Notes: generated by a model from the sequence alone, not told the origin. Counted from the stretch's first letter, positions 1 to 8,859 are shown. The stretch is 58,308 nt of DNA from Sphingopyxis granuli NBRC 100800 (GCF_001591045.1 NZ_BCUA01000018.1:1-58308), one strand, 5' to 3'. Program-made: numbers and translations.

Positions 1-230
1 AAGCGGGTGAATCCCATGTCATCAAAGTCTGATGGGGCAGCGTAAAAGCTGAAACGAGTTCAGCATGACGAAGGAGTAGGTCAGCTTGGGGAAGGCCGAT
101 CTACACAAACCATAGCTGGAGATCGCTTCCCCCGGCTTTCGCCGGGATCGCAATGACGCAAGCAGGTCGATCCAGATCGTCGCGCCGGGAACCCAGGTCG
201 ACACCCGCGGCCTTCCCCATGATCCGCCAG
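1..230. repeat. Non-coding stretch with sphingomonad-type palindromic repeats
   Basis: No convincing gene is seen here. Positions 48-75 hold a hairpin-forming element (arms tgctgaa and ttcagca) whose exact 28-bp reverse complement recurs at 58102-58129. Positions 111-187 carry part of a second repeat family, with ccccgg/ccggg arms followed by tcgcaatgac. Fuller copies of that family lie at 7667-7758, 31965-32058, 41301-41394 and 41597-41700. Such repeats usually sit between transcription units, and here they follow the end of the queC-queE operon. Confidence 0.6.
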
Positions 231-863
231 TCAGCGCAGCTCCAGATGCTTGTGCGTCTGGAGCGAGAGCTGCCAGCGCGGATCGCGCATCACCAGCTCG
301 ATGCAGGCACGCACATTGCCGGCCGCAAGCGCGTCGTCGAGCGGCTGGATCAGCCGATGTGCGAAATCGAGGCCGGCCAGACGCTCGACGTCGCTGCCCG
401 GCTGCGGCCAGACGAGTTTCAGTTCGTCGCCGCTCGTCTGGACCAGTTCGCTTCCCGCCTTCGGGCTGACGCAGATCCAGTCGATGGCGCGCGGAACCGG
501 CAGCGTGCCGTTGGTCTCGATCGCGATGGTGAAACCTTCGCCGTGCAGCGCGTCGATCAGCGCCCGGTCGACCTGCAGCATCGGTTCCCCGCCGGTCAGC
601 ACGACATAGCGACGATCGCGCGCCTCGCCCCAGCTCCGCGCGATCGCCGTCGCCAGCGTCGCCGCGTCGGCATATTTGCCGCCGAGCGTCCCGTCGGTGC
701 CGACGAAATCAGTATCGCAAAAGCGGCATACCGCTTTCGCCCGATCGACCTCGCGACCGGTCCACAGGTTGCATCCGGCAAAGCGGCAGAACACCGCGCG
801 GCGCCCCGACCGCGCGCCTTCGCCCTGCAGGGTCAGGAAAATCTCCTTGACCGCATAGCTCAT
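231..863 (-). CDS. queE: 7-carboxy-7-deazaguanine synthase QueE (radical SAM)
   Basis: QueE converts 6-carboxy-tetrahydropterin to 7-carboxy-7-deazaguanine, a step toward queuosine in tRNA. The protein is 210 residues. The early EIFLTLQGEG motif and the spacing C-x14-C-x2-C (CNLW...AVCRFC) match the unusual cluster-binding motif of the QueE branch instead of the usual CxxxCxxC of radical SAM enzymes. The glycine-rich LTGGEPMLQ segment should bind S-adenosylmethionine. I chose the ATG at 863 because it overlaps the queC stop (ATGA) and gives the family N-terminus; a longer reading frame exists upstream but adds unrelated residues. It is the last gene of a queC-queE pair. Other queuosine genes are not in the window. 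Confidence 0.93.
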   Translation of the reverse strand: MSYAVKEIFLTLQGEGARSGRRAVFCRFAGCNLWTGREVDRAKAVCRFCDTDFVGTDGTLGGKYADAATLATAIARSWGEARDRRYVVLTGGEPMLQVDRALIDALHGEGFTIAIETNGTLPVPRAIDWICVSPKAGSELVQTSGDELKLVWPQPGSDVERLAGLDFAHRLIQPLDDALAAGNVRACIELVMRDPRWQLSLQTHKHLELR

Positions 864-1558
864 GCCGGGGGCTTCACCGCATAGCGCGTCGGATCGGTCA
901 GCCCCGCCTCGGCAAATCCCTTGCTGCGCAGGCGACAGCTGTCGCACAGCCCGCAATGCAGGCCGTCGGGCGTCGGGTCATAGCAGGACCAGCTCATCCC
1001 CGCGTCGATGCCGAGCCGCGCCGCCTCGGCCGCGATATCGGCCTTCGACATATATTGCAGCGGCGCATGGATGCGAAAGGCGACGCCCTGGTCGCCGTCG
1101 CGCGTCGCGAGGCGCGCGAGCGCCTCGAAACCGGCGATGAACTCGGGGCGGCAGTCGGGATAACCCGAATAGTCGAGCGCGTTGACGCCGATCACGATAT
1201 CCGCCGCCCGGCGCGCTTCGGCAAGGCCCAGGGTCAGCGACAGGAAGATCAGGTTGCGCGCCGGGACATAGGTCACGGGAATATCCTCTCCCACCCCGTC
1301 CTTCGGCACCGCGATGTCGGCGGTCAGCGCCGACCCGCCGAAGCGCCGCAGGTCGAGCGGCAGCACGATATGCTCGTCCGCGCCGACCGCGGCGGCGATC
1401 CGCGCCGCCGATTCGAGTTCGACGCGGTGGCGCTGGTTATAATCGATGGTGAGCGCGACGATCCGCGCCCCGGCCTCGCGCGCGAGGCCCGCGCAGACCA
1501 TCGAATCGAGGCCGCCCGACAAAAGGACGACCAAAGGCTTTCCGGCAAGGTCCTGCAT
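860..1558 (-). CDS. queC: 7-cyano-7-deazaguanine synthase QueC
   Basis: QueC uses ATP and ammonia to turn 7-carboxy-7-deazaguanine into preQ0, the step after QueE. The 232-residue length matches the family. The PP-loop motif SGGLDS lies near residue 15, and the C-terminal zinc site is visible as CYD...CGLCDSC. The ATG at 1558 (MQDLAGKPL) is selected because conserved sequence begins immediately after it, although the frame stays open far upstream. It overlaps queE by four bases, so the two are probably translationally coupled. The 176 bases upstream show no recognisable preQ1 riboswitch. Confidence 0.93.
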   Translation of the reverse strand: MQDLAGKPLVVLLSGGLDSMVCAGLAREAGARIVALTIDYNQRHRVELESAARIAAAVGADEHIVLPLDLRRFGGSALTADIAVPKDGVGEDIPVTYVPARNLIFLSLTLGLAEARRAADIVIGVNALDYSGYPDCRPEFIAGFEALARLATRDGDQGVAFRIHAPLQYMSKADIAAEAARLGIDAGMSWSCYDPTPDGLHCGLCDSCRLRSKGFAEAGLTDPTRYAVKPPA

Positions 1559-1712
1559 GCGCCGCCCGTTACGCTCGCGGCGGCGCCCGCGCAAGGCCCG
1601 CGCCGACAAAGGAAACGGGCCGCGCAGCCTTTGCCGCACGGCCCAGTTTGGCATGAAAGCCTTTAGGAAGAAGAACCACACATCGGCTCTGCCCCCCTTG
1701 TGGAGGAAGAAG

Positions 1713-1729
1713 GTTAAGGCCCGCTTAAC
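1713..1729 (-). terminator. Possible weak terminator hairpin after the DUF3617-like gene
   Basis: The arms gttaag and cttaac are separated by five bases, just beyond the stop codon of the minus-strand gene ending at 1735. There is no real U-tract after the hairpin, only a pyrimidine-rich stretch. An intrinsic terminator is possible but not strongly supported. Confidence 0.3.
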
Positions 1730-1734
1730 GCGGT

Positions 1735-2142
1735 TCAGCAACCGCCGGTACGGCGCCCCTCGATCGCCTGCGAGAAGGGGCGTCCTTCGGCGATTCCCTG
1801 CGTGTCGATCTGGACGAGGCGGTTGGTCTCGGCGCGAATGGTGGTGCGGCCGTGCCCGGCGCCGGGGCAGGTATAATGGACCGTCACCGAATTGGGCGTG
1901 TCCTCGATGACATAGCGCGAGCAACCCGAGCGCGGGTGATAGACCTGGATCATCCGCCGCGCATCGCCGAGGCACAGCGTCTGCATCACCTTGTCGCTGC
2001 CGCGCTCGCGAAGCTGCCAGCTTCCCTTTTCGAGCCGGTCGAGCATCGCCAGCGACGGCGCCTGCGCGGGCATCGCGGTCGCACCCGCCGCCACCGCCGC
2101 AATCGTCGAAATCCATCGCATGAAGGGAGAGAAGATCGCCAT
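1735..2142 (-). CDS. Exported DUF3617-like protein
   Basis: This is a 135-residue protein with a hydrophobic N-terminus (residues 8-25, ending near AMPAQA) that looks like a Sec signal peptide, so a periplasmic location is inferred. The mature part contains LEKGSWQLRERG, three conserved-looking cysteines and TVHYTCPGAGHG. This pattern resembles DUF3617 proteins, which are common in sphingomonads and have no established function. The ATG at 2142 is preferred because aaggtgg lies just before it; the ATG at 2121 has no such site. It stands alone between queC and hslO, and its promoter region contains the inverted repeat at 2150-2198. Confidence 0.7.
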   Translation of the reverse strand: MAIFSPFMRWISTIAAVAAGATAMPAQAPSLAMLDRLEKGSWQLRERGSDKVMQTLCLGDARRMIQVYHPRSGCSRYVIEDTPNSVTVHYTCPGAGHGRTTIRAETNRLVQIDTQGIAEGRPFSQAIEGRRTGGC

Positions 2143-2149
2143 TTCCACC

Positions 2150-2198
2150 TTGTCCACAGGCTGCCCGCACCCGGGCAAAACGCGACCCTGTGGACAGT
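2150..2198. repeat. Nested inverted repeat with DnaA-box-like arms
   Basis: The outer arms tgtccacagg (2151-2160) and cctgtggaca (2187-2196) are exact reverse complements. The inner arms tgcccg (2162-2167) and cgggca (2172-2177) form a second dyad. The left arm, read from 2150 as ttgtccaca, differs from the DnaA box ttatccaca at one base. The structure lies just upstream of the DUF3617-like gene and may be an operator or a pair of weak DnaA sites. Confidence 0.5.
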
Positions 2199-2281
2199 CC
2201 GTTAGCAAGACGAGGGCGCGGTTTCAACCGCTTGGCGCTGAATAGCGTCGTTTCGTCGCCCCGTTTCGGGACCGCGGCGGC

Positions 2282-3196
2282 TCAATCGCGCGCCGCGATG
2301 TCGTCGAGCGCGATCGGGAAGATGCGCGAGCAGAAGGCGCAATCGACCGGGATCACGCCCCCTTCGTCGGCCATCTCGCGCCGCTCGGCTTCGGGAAACT
2401 GCGCCAGCACCCCGGAAAAATGCTCGATGCTGCACCGGCACCCGCGCGACACCATCGTGCCCGGTTCCACCCGCACCTCATCCTCGTGATAGAGGCGCCA
2501 TGCCAGCGTTTCGAGCGAGGTCGCGGGGTCGGTCAGCTCCTCGTCTCTCAGCGTCGCCGCGATGGTGCGGGCATGCTCCCATTCGGGATGCTCGCGCCGC
2601 AGGTGCAGCCGGTCGCGCCCCGCCTCGCCCTCGGGCAGATGCTGGAGCAGCAGCCCGCCCGCGACGCATCCCGCCTCGGGATCGCGCCGGGCCGCGAGGC
2701 GGATCAGGCTCGGGATCTGTTCGGACTGCTCGAAATAATGCTCCGCGGCCTCCCCGATCGATGCGCCTTCGAGCGGAACGATGCCCTGATAGCGCTCCCC
2801 GGTCAGCGCATGGTCGAAGGTGATCGCGAGGAAGCCTTCGCCGAACAGCGCGAACAGGCTCGGATCCGGGCCGATTCCCGCCAGCCGCTCGGCATCGAAC
2901 TTCATATATCCGCGCAGTTCGCCGCCACGATAATCGCAAACCAGCAGCTCAACCGGCCCCCCCCCCGTCTGCGCCTGCAAGGTGAGCTGGCTTCGCTCGT
3001 CCTTGAGCGTCGAGCCAAGCAGCACCGTCAGCACCAGCGCCTCGGCCAGCAGCCTTTCGGCCACCGGCGGATAGTCGTGCGCCGCCATGATCCGGTTGAG
3101 CGCCGGGCCGAGCCGCACCAGCCGCCCGCGCACATGGCGGTCGGCGATGGTGAAGACCAGCGGCTGGTCGAACCAGCTTTCCGGCGCCTCGCTCAT
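2282..3196 (-). CDS. hslO: Redox-regulated chaperone Hsp33
   Basis: Hsp33 is a cytosolic holdase that switches on when oxidative stress oxidises its four zinc-bound cysteines. The 304-residue protein has all four: CxC at 253/255 and CxxC at 286/289. The [17 protein letters not shown] region is typical of the N-terminal domain. The ATG at 3196 (MSEAPES) overlaps the argF stop codon (ATGA), so hslO is the third gene of an argD-argF-hslO run, a common order in alphaproteobacteria. A run of ten G lies within codons 77-80 on the coding strand and could slip during replication. Confidence 0.95.
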   Translation of the reverse strand: MSEAPESWFDQPLVFTIADRHVRGRLVRLGPALNRIMAAHDYPPVAERLLAEALVLTVLLGSTLKDERSQLTLQAQTGGGPVELLVCDYRGGELRGYMKFDAERLAGIGPDPSLFALFGEGFLAITFDHALTGERYQGIVPLEGASIGEAAEHYFEQSEQIPSLIRLAARRDPEAGCVAGGLLLQHLPEGEAGRDRLHLRREHPEWEHARTIAATLRDEELTDPATSLETLAWRLYHEDEVRVEPGTMVSRGCRCSIEHFSGVLAQFPEAERREMADEGGVIPVDCAFCSRIFPIALDDIAARD

Positions 3197-4116
3197 AGGT
3201 GGCCGAGCGCCCACAGCAGGACCGATTTCTGGGCGTGAACGCGGTTTTCCGCCTCGTCCCACACGCGCGATTGCGGGCCGTCGATCACGGCGTCGACGAC
3301 TTCCTCGCCGCGATGCGCGGGCAGGCAATGCAGGAACAGCGCATCCGCCTTCGCTTCCCCCATCAGCCGCTCGTCGACCTGGAAGGGCGCCATCGCGGCG
3401 AGCTTGTTATGCGCATGCGCCTGCCCCATCGAAACCCAGGTGTCGGTGACGACGACATCGGCACCCGCCGCCGCCTCGCGCGCGTCGCAAAAGAGGTCGA
3501 TACGGACGCCGCACGCTCGCGCCGCCTCGACGAAGCCGGGATCGGGCTCATAACCTTGCGGGCAGCCGGCGCGGATATGGAAACCGAACAGCCCCGCCGC
3601 CTCGATCAGTGACGACAGGACATTGTTGCCGTCGCCCAGCCATGCGAGTTCGAGCCCCGGCAGGGCCTTGCCATGTTCGACGAGCGTCAGCAGGTCGGCC
3701 ACGATCTGGCAGGGATGCGACAGGTCGGTCAGCCCGTTGATCACCGGCACCGATGCATGCGCCGCCATGTCCTCGACCTTGGCATGATCGTCGGTGCGGA
3801 TCATGATCGCATCGGCATAGCGCGACAGCACCCGCGCGGTATCGGCGATCGTCTCGCCGCGCCCGAGCTGCATCGACCCCGCGTCCATGACCATCGCCGA
3901 ACCGCCGAGCTGGCGGATCGCGATGTCGAAGGAGGCGCGGGTGCGGGTCGAGTTCTTTTCGAAGATCATGGCGAGCACATGGCCGGCGAGCGGTGCATCG
4001 GCGTCGGGCTTGCCCTTGGGCCAGCCGGCGCGCGCCGCCTTGCGGTCGATCGCATCAGCCAGCATCGCCGCGATTGCGTCGCCACCGGCGTCGGACAGGT
4101 TCAGGAAATGCCGCAT
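3193..4116 (-). CDS. argF: Ornithine carbamoyltransferase
   Basis: ArgF transfers the carbamoyl group to ornithine to give citrulline in arginine biosynthesis. The 307-residue protein shows the carbamoyl-phosphate site STRTR (within [11 protein letters not shown]), the HPCQ motif, and the ornithine-binding [11 protein letters not shown] near the C-terminus. Its start overlaps the argD stop codon (TGATG) and its stop overlaps the hslO start, so the three genes should be coupled. Length and motifs are ordinary for the family. Confidence 0.96.
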   Translation of the reverse strand: MRHFLNLSDAGGDAIAAMLADAIDRKAARAGWPKGKPDADAPLAGHVLAMIFEKNSTRTRASFDIAIRQLGGSAMVMDAGSMQLGRGETIADTARVLSRYADAIMIRTDDHAKVEDMAAHASVPVINGLTDLSHPCQIVADLLTLVEHGKALPGLELAWLGDGNNVLSSLIEAAGLFGFHIRAGCPQGYEPDPGFVEAARACGVRIDLFCDAREAAAGADVVVTDTWVSMGQAHAHNKLAAMAPFQVDERLMGEAKADALFLHCLPAHRGEEVVDAVIDGPQSRVWDEAENRVHAQKSVLLWALGHL

Positions 4117-5303
4117 CAGCTTTCCGGCGGCGTATAGCTCGCCGCCCCCGCCGACAGTTTCTCGATGAATTCGTCGATATGATGCTGTTCGATGTTGAGC
4201 GGCGGCAGGACGCGCACGACATTGTCGCCCGCCGCCACGGTCAGCAGCCCGTGGTTGTCGCGCAGGTGCGCGACGAAGGCCCGGCTTTCCACCTTGAGCT
4301 TGACCCCGAGCATCAGCCCCATGCCGCGGACGCTTTCGAACAGGTCGTCGTGGTTCGGGATCATCTGTTCGAGCGCGCCGCGCAGGCGCTCGCCGGTCGC
4401 CCTGACCTGATCGAGGAATCCCTCCTCGAGGATCACGTCGAACACGGCCTGTCCCGCCGCCATCGCCAGCGGGTTGCCGCCATAGGTCGAACCGTGCGTG
4501 CCGAACGTCATGCCGCGCGCCGCCTTTTCGGTCGCCAGGCAGGCCCCCATCGGGAAACCGCCGCCGATCCCCTTGGCGCTCGCCAATATGTCGGGCGCGA
4601 CGTCATATTGCTCATAGGCATAGAGGGTGCCGGTGCGCGCGACGCCGCACTGGACCTCGTCGAAGATCAGCATCAGGTCGCGTTCGTTGCAGATGTCGCG
4701 CAGCCCCTGCAGGAAGGGTTGTGACGCGGGGCGGATACCGCCCTCGCCCTGCACCGGCTCGACCAGGAACCCCGCCGTATTGTCGTCGACGAGGTCGAGC
4801 GCGGCGTTGAGGTCGTCGAACGGCGCATAGGCGAAACCCGGAAGCAGCGGATCGAAGCCCTTGCGCAGTTTTTCCTGGTTCGTTGCGGAGATCGTGGCCA
4901 GCGTTCGTCCGTGGAAGGCATTGTTGAAGGTGATCAGGACATGCTTTTCGGCGTTGCCCGCGCTCGAATGATAGGCGCGCGCGGTCTTGATCGCGCATTC
5001 GACCGCCTCGGCGCCCGAATTGGTGAAGAAGACCGTGTCGGCGAACGTATTGTCGACAAGGCGCTGCGCAAAGGCCTCGCCCTGCGGGCTGCCGTAAAGG
5101 TTCGACACATGCATCAGCGTCGCCGCCTGATCCTGGATCGCCTTGGTCAGGTGCGGGTGCCCGTGGCCGAGCAGGTTGACCGCGATGCCGCTGGCGAAAT
5201 CCAGATAGCGCTCGCCTCGCTCGCCGATCAGATAGGCGCCTTCGCCGCGCACCGGACGCACACCGCACCGGGGGTAAACGGGCATCAGCGGCGTGATCGA
5301 CAT
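4116..5303 (-). CDS. argD: Acetylornithine aminotransferase (class III PLP enzyme)
   Basis: ArgD transfers an amino group from glutamate to N-acetylglutamate semialdehyde, giving N-acetylornithine; many ArgD proteins also act on succinyl-diaminopimelate. The 395-residue sequence begins [13 protein letters not shown] and contains [29 protein letters not shown], and the lysine region [14 protein letters not shown] that should bind pyridoxal phosphate. It is the first gene of argD-argF-hslO. The start at 5303 has aaaggtg upstream, and a good promoter lies at 5375-5404. Confidence 0.95.
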   Translation of the reverse strand: MSITPLMPVYPRCGVRPVRGEGAYLIGERGERYLDFASGIAVNLLGHGHPHLTKAIQDQAATLMHVSNLYGSPQGEAFAQRLVDNTFADTVFFTNSGAEAVECAIKTARAYHSSAGNAEKHVLITFNNAFHGRTLATISATNQEKLRKGFDPLLPGFAYAPFDDLNAALDLVDDNTAGFLVEPVQGEGGIRPASQPFLQGLRDICNERDLMLIFDEVQCGVARTGTLYAYEQYDVAPDILASAKGIGGGFPMGACLATEKAARGMTFGTHGSTYGGNPLAMAAGQAVFDVILEEGFLDQVRATGERLRGALEQMIPNHDDLFESVRGMGLMLGVKLKVESRAFVAHLRDNHGLLTVAAGDNVVRVLPPLNIEQHHIDEFIEKLSAGAASYTPPES

Positions 5304-5353
5304 GGCACAGCACCTTTCCAGACAGATAAAAGGAAAAAGGCGACCGCATCCGG

Positions 5354-5373
5354 GCCGCCCTTGGTCGGGCGGC
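5354..5373. terminator. GC-rich hairpin between the LLM oxidoreductase gene and argD
   Basis: The arms gccgccc (5354-5360) and gggcggc (5367-5373) form a seven-pair stem. It lies downstream of the minus-strand oxidoreductase gene (stop at 5414) and at the 5' end of the predicted argD transcript. There is no adjacent U-tract; a run of five U comes about 15 bases later. It may terminate the upstream gene or act in the argD leader. Confidence 0.35.
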
Positions 5374-5374
5374 T

Positions 5375-5404
5375 CCTATACCGCCGCGGCGGGAGGCGCG
5401 TCAA
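5375..5404 (-). promoter_or_regulatory. Predicted sigma-70-type promoter of argD-argF-hslO
   Basis: Read on the minus strand, TTGACG (5404-5399) is followed after 18 bases by TATAGG (5380-5375). This places a start near 5368 and a leader of about 65 bases before argD. It is a prediction from hexamer match and spacing only. Confidence 0.55.
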
Positions 5405-5413
5405 CACGGCGGG

Positions 5414-6400
5414 CTAAAGGCTCTTCGCCGCCTCCATCGCCAGCGCCAGCGAGCGCTTGCGCGCGTCATGGTCGTACATCGAGGATGCGACGATGACCTC
5501 GTCGGCACCGGTGCGCGCCACGAACGCCTTCAGCCCCGCCGCGACATCCTCGACCGTCCCGACCGCCGAGCATTGCAGCACATGGTCGAGGATCGCGCGC
5601 GCATTCGGCGGCAGGCTGTCCGTGTACCCCGCGCGCGGCGGCGGCATCCGGCCCGGATTGCCGGTGCGCAGCGCCACGAACGCCTGCTGCTGCGACGACG
5701 CGAGATATTCCGCCTCCTCGCGCGTGTCGGCCGCGAAGACGTTGAACGCCGCCATGGCATAGGGTTCGGAAAGCTGCGCCGACGGCTTGAACTGACGGCG
5801 ATAGAGCGCCAGGGCCTCGTCGAGCGCGTCGGGCGCGAAATGGCTGGCAAAGGCATAGGGCAGGCCCAGCATCGCCGCGAGCTGCGCGCCGAACAGGCTC
5901 GACCCCAATATCCACAGCGGAATGTTCGTCCCCTCCCCCGGCACCGCGCGGATACCGAGCCGCTCGTCGCCGGCCAGGAAGGCCTGCAACTCGACGACGT
6001 CCTGCGGGAACTGACGCTCGTCGCTCGCAAGGTTGCGACGCAGCGCCTGCGCGACGCGCTGGTCCGACCCCGGCGCACGGCCAAGCCCCAGGTCGACACG
6101 GCCGGGAAACAGCGCTTCGAGCGTCCCGAACTGCTCGGCGATCACCATCGGCGCATGGTTCGGCAGCATGATGCCGCCCGCGCCGATGCGGATCGTCCGC
6201 GTCGCATGACCGACGTGCGCCAGAACGACCGAGGTCGCGGCGCTCGCAATCCCCGCCATGCCGTGATGTTCCGCGACCCAATAGCGCGAATAGCCGAGTT
6301 CTTCCGCATGGCCGGCCAGATCGGCGGCGTTGGCGAGCGATTGCGCGACCGTCCCATTGTCGGTGACGGGGACGAGGTCGAGGAAGGCGAGTTTCAGCAT
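5414..6400 (-). CDS. LLM-class flavin-dependent oxidoreductase (luciferase-like)
   Basis: This is a 328-residue bacterial luciferase-like protein. The N-terminal DLVPV, the YWVAEHHGM segment and the GAGGIMLPNHAPMVIAEQFGTLEALFPGRVDLGLGRAPG region are characteristic of the subfamily annotated as LLM-class FMN-dependent monooxygenases with a TIM-barrel fold. The substrate is unknown. The start at 6400 gives the conserved MLKLAFLDL. The gene stands alone, with a palindromic repeat upstream (6487-6568) separating it from the divergent aldo/keto reductase gene. Confidence 0.88.
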   Translation of the reverse strand: MLKLAFLDLVPVTDNGTVAQSLANAADLAGHAEELGYSRYWVAEHHGMAGIASAATSVVLAHVGHATRTIRIGAGGIMLPNHAPMVIAEQFGTLEALFPGRVDLGLGRAPGSDQRVAQALRRNLASDERQFPQDVVELQAFLAGDERLGIRAVPGEGTNIPLWILGSSLFGAQLAAMLGLPYAFASHFAPDALDEALALYRRQFKPSAQLSEPYAMAAFNVFAADTREEAEYLASSQQQAFVALRTGNPGRMPPPRAGYTDSLPPNARAILDHVLQCSAVGTVEDVAAGLKAFVARTGADEVIVASSMYDHDARKRSLALAMEAAKSL

Positions 6401-6486
6401 CGGCCCTAATTGGGTGCCCGCCCCTCCGATTGCAACGTTGCGTTTCGCAACCTACAGCGTCGTCCGTCATATCCGAATTATCTTTC

Positions 6487-6568
6487 CCGTTCGTGTCGAG
6501 CGAAGTCGAGACACCCAACGACAGAGCGCAAGGTCGATAGGTGTCTCGACTTCGCTCGACACGAACGG
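6487..6568. repeat. Perfect 29-bp inverted repeat (palindromic intergenic element)
   Basis: The left arm (6487-6515, starting ccgttcgtgtcgagcgaag) and the right arm (6540-6568, ending cgacacgaacgg) are exact reverse complements with a 24-base loop. A diverged relative flanks 37476-37570. It lies between divergent genes. It resembles repetitive extragenic palindromes that are abundant in sphingomonads, and no protein is encoded in it. Confidence 0.8.
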
Positions 6569-6643
6569 AAGAGGGGTGGCACCAAATTAATGTCCGACGT
6601 TCCAAGTCGCCTCGGCCCCGAACAATAATGGAGACTCCAGCCC

Positions 6644-7660
6644 ATGAAGACCCGCCGCCTCGGCCAGAGCGCCATCCACGTCACCGACATCTGCATGGGC
6701 ACGATGACCTTCGGCAGCCAGGCCGACGAAGCGACAGCGTTCCGGGTGCTCGACCGCTGCTTCGAGGCGGGCATCAATTTCTTCGACACGGCAGAGGGAT
6801 ATCCGGTGCCGCCCGACATCAAATGGGTCGGCCGCACCGAGGAGATCGTCGGCCGCTGGATGAAAACGAAGCCGCGCGACGCGATCATTCTCGCGACCAA
6901 GGTGTCCGGGCCGAGCCACGTCTGGTTCAAATCGCCGTGCCGCGGCGGCACCACCGCGCTTGACCGTCACCATATCCGCGCGGCGATCGAGGGCAGCCTG
7001 ACGCGGCTCCAGACCGACTATGTCGACCTCTACCAGACGCACTGGCCCGACCATGACGCGCCCTATGACGAGATGATGGACGCGCTCGACGAACTGGTGC
7101 GCGCGGGCAAGGTGCGCATCCTCGGCTGTTCGAACGAGACGAGTTGGGGCCTGATGAAGGCGCTCGCGGCGTCCGAGCGGCTGGGCGGCGCGCGCTATCA
7201 TACGATCCAGAACAATTTCAGCCTCAACAACCGCCGCTTCGAGGACGAGCTCGCGCAGGTCTGCCGACAGGAAGGCGTCAGCCTGATCCCCTATTCGCCG
7301 CTCGCCGGCGGCGTGCTGTCGGGGAAATATCAGGACGGTGCACGGCCGGAGGGCGCGCGCTTCTCGCGCTATCTGGCGATGGAGGGCCGGCAGGCCGCGA
7401 TGGGGCGGCGTTTCGTGAACGACCGGAGTCTCGCCGCGACCGAACGCTACCTCGCCATCGCCGAAGAGGCGGGGCTGCATCCGGTGACGATGGCGACCGC
7501 CTGGTCGAAGCAGCATGATTTCGTCGCCTCGACGATCGTAGGCGTGAGCGCTTATGACCAGGTCGACCCGATCCTCGATGCGATCGACCTTGTGCTGGGT
7601 GACGATGTGATGAAGGCGCTGAACAAGGTCGGCAAGGACATCCTATACCCGATGGGGTAA
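6644..7660 (+). CDS. Aldo/keto reductase (Tas-like)
   Basis: This is a 338-residue NADPH-dependent oxidoreductase of the aldo/keto reductase superfamily. Visible family features are MGTMTFG, the catalytic-region FFDTAEGYP, ILATKVSG, the DLYQTHWPDHD segment with the catalytic histidine, GCSNET, and IPYSPLAGGVLSGKY. The closest general type is the Tas/YghZ group of larger reductases. The start at 6644 follows a tggaga site. The substrate is not predictable. The next gene is convergent, with a repeat at 7667-7758 between them. Confidence 0.9.
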   Translation: MKTRRLGQSAIHVTDICMGTMTFGSQADEATAFRVLDRCFEAGINFFDTAEGYPVPPDIKWVGRTEEIVGRWMKTKPRDAIILATKVSGPSHVWFKSPCRGGTTALDRHHIRAAIEGSLTRLQTDYVDLYQTHWPDHDAPYDEMMDALDELVRAGKVRILGCSNETSWGLMKALAASERLGGARYHTIQNNFSLNNRRFEDELAQVCRQEGVSLIPYSPLAGGVLSGKYQDGARPEGARFSRYLAMEGRQAAMGRRFVNDRSLAATERYLAIAEEAGLHPVTMATAWSKQHDFVASTIVGVSAYDQVDPILDAIDLVLGDDVMKALNKVGKDILYPMG

Positions 7661-7666
7661 CCTCGT

Positions 7667-7758
7667 CATTGCGAGGAGCCGAAGGCGACGCGGCAATCCA
7701 GAGCTGGCGTAAACCCGCCCTGGATTGCTTCCCCCGGATCAGGTCCGGGGTCGCAATG
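7667..7758. repeat. Palindromic intergenic repeat, also a possible bidirectional terminator
   Basis: Nested arms are cattgcga (7667-7674) with tcgcaatg (7751-7758), gcaatccag (7693-7701) with ctggattgc (7720-7728), and ccccgga (7732-7738) with tccgggg (7744-7750). The element lies between convergent genes. Related copies are at 31965-32058, 41301-41394 and 41597-41700. Confidence 0.75.
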
Positions 7759-7771
7759 CCGTGATCAAAAA

Positions 7772-8641
7772 CTATAGCGCGGCCTTGAACAGTTCGAGCA
7801 TCCGTCCCCACGCCTTCTCCGCCGCCGCTTCGTCATAGGCGCGGCCGTCGGGCGGGCACCAGCCGTGCATCGCGCCCTTGTAGACCTCGACTTCGTGCCA
7901 CTCGGGACGCGGGTCGAGCGCCGCTTTCAGCCGGACCTTTTCCTGCGGGTCCTTCTGGTCGTCATTGTCGGCGATCGCGAACAGGAAGCCGGCCTGCGTT
8001 TCGGGAATCAGCAGATGCGGGCTGTCGGGCTTGTCGGTCGCGACCGAGGCGCCGTGGAAGCTGGCTGCTGCCTTGACGCGCCCCGGGTTCAGCGCCGCGG
8101 TGTAGATGACCATCGGCCCACCCATGCAATAGCCCGCGGTGCCGATGCCCCGCCCCGTATCGACCTCGGCCTGCGCATCGAGAAAGGCGAGATGCGCCTT
8201 CGCATCCGTTTGCACCGTCGCACGATCGAACCGTCTCAGATAGCCGAACAGCGCGTCGCGCACGCCGGGGTCGTCGAAATCATGGCCGGGATAGACGACC
8301 GGCGCCTTGGCCCAGCGATAGAAGGGATTCACGCACAGCACCGCATAGCCTTCGCCCGCCAATCGGTCGGCCATCTGGCGAAAAGCCGGGCGCAGGCCGC
8401 GAATGTCGGGCCAGATCAGCACGCCCGGATGCCGGCCCTCTCCGGGCGCGGTAAAATAGGCATCGGCGGTGCCGTCGTCGGTCGCAATCGTCACGTCGCG
8501 CCCCTTCACGGACCCCGCGGCACAGGCGGCCGCCGGCAGCATCGAGGCCACCGCTCCCGCCCCGATCAGGGCGCCGAACGCGCGCCGCCGGACGGGAAGC
8601 CCGGCGCGGTCGAGATCGGCTTCGGTGAATTCGTCGCACAT
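7772..8641 (-). CDS. Dienelactone hydrolase-family protein, exported
   Basis: This is a 289-residue alpha/beta hydrolase of the dienelactone hydrolase family. The nucleophile elbow GYCMGG holds the catalytic cysteine; the histidine lies in AMHGWCPP near the C-terminus. The N-terminus contains RRRAFGALIGAGAVASML, a twin-arginine-like signal followed by small residues, so export by Tat is likely. The ATG at 8641 is chosen because GGAGAG precedes it; upstream in-frame sequence has no family similarity. The 218 bases between it and the HAD gene upstream hold its promoter and nothing else I recognise. The substrate is unknown. Confidence 0.88.
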   Translation of the reverse strand: MCDEFTEADLDRAGLPVRRRAFGALIGAGAVASMLPAAACAAGSVKGRDVTIATDDGTADAYFTAPGEGRHPGVLIWPDIRGLRPAFRQMADRLAGEGYAVLCVNPFYRWAKAPVVYPGHDFDDPGVRDALFGYLRRFDRATVQTDAKAHLAFLDAQAEVDTGRGIGTAGYCMGGPMVIYTAALNPGRVKAAASFHGASVATDKPDSPHLLIPETQAGFLFAIADNDDQKDPQEKVRLKAALDPRPEWHEVEVYKGAMHGWCPPDGRAYDEAAAEKAWGRMLELFKAAL

Positions 8642-8859
8642 GGCTCTCTCCTCTTCCCTCTCTCTTCCCCGGCGCCGATACGCGCCGGAGCGCCAAAGGC
8701 TGCGGCCGCGTAAAGCGATTCTCCGAAAGGCGCGAAAAACTGCGCAACTTCGCTCTGAAATCGCATGGCGGAGGCCAATGGTTACACGGGCAGCTAAGCA
8801 CGGCCACGGATAATAGGAAAGGGTTGGTGCGAATACCCTCCCCCCGAAGGGAGCAGGCA

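Noticed and set aside
153..884. Long plus-strand open frame opposite queE
   Set aside because: It is the antisense shadow of queE, which has clear radical SAM motifs; long open frames on the opposite strand are common at this GC content.
1559..1734. Possible preQ1 riboswitch upstream of queC
   Set aside because: No recognisable preQ1 aptamer sequence or pseudoknot pattern was found in this stretch.
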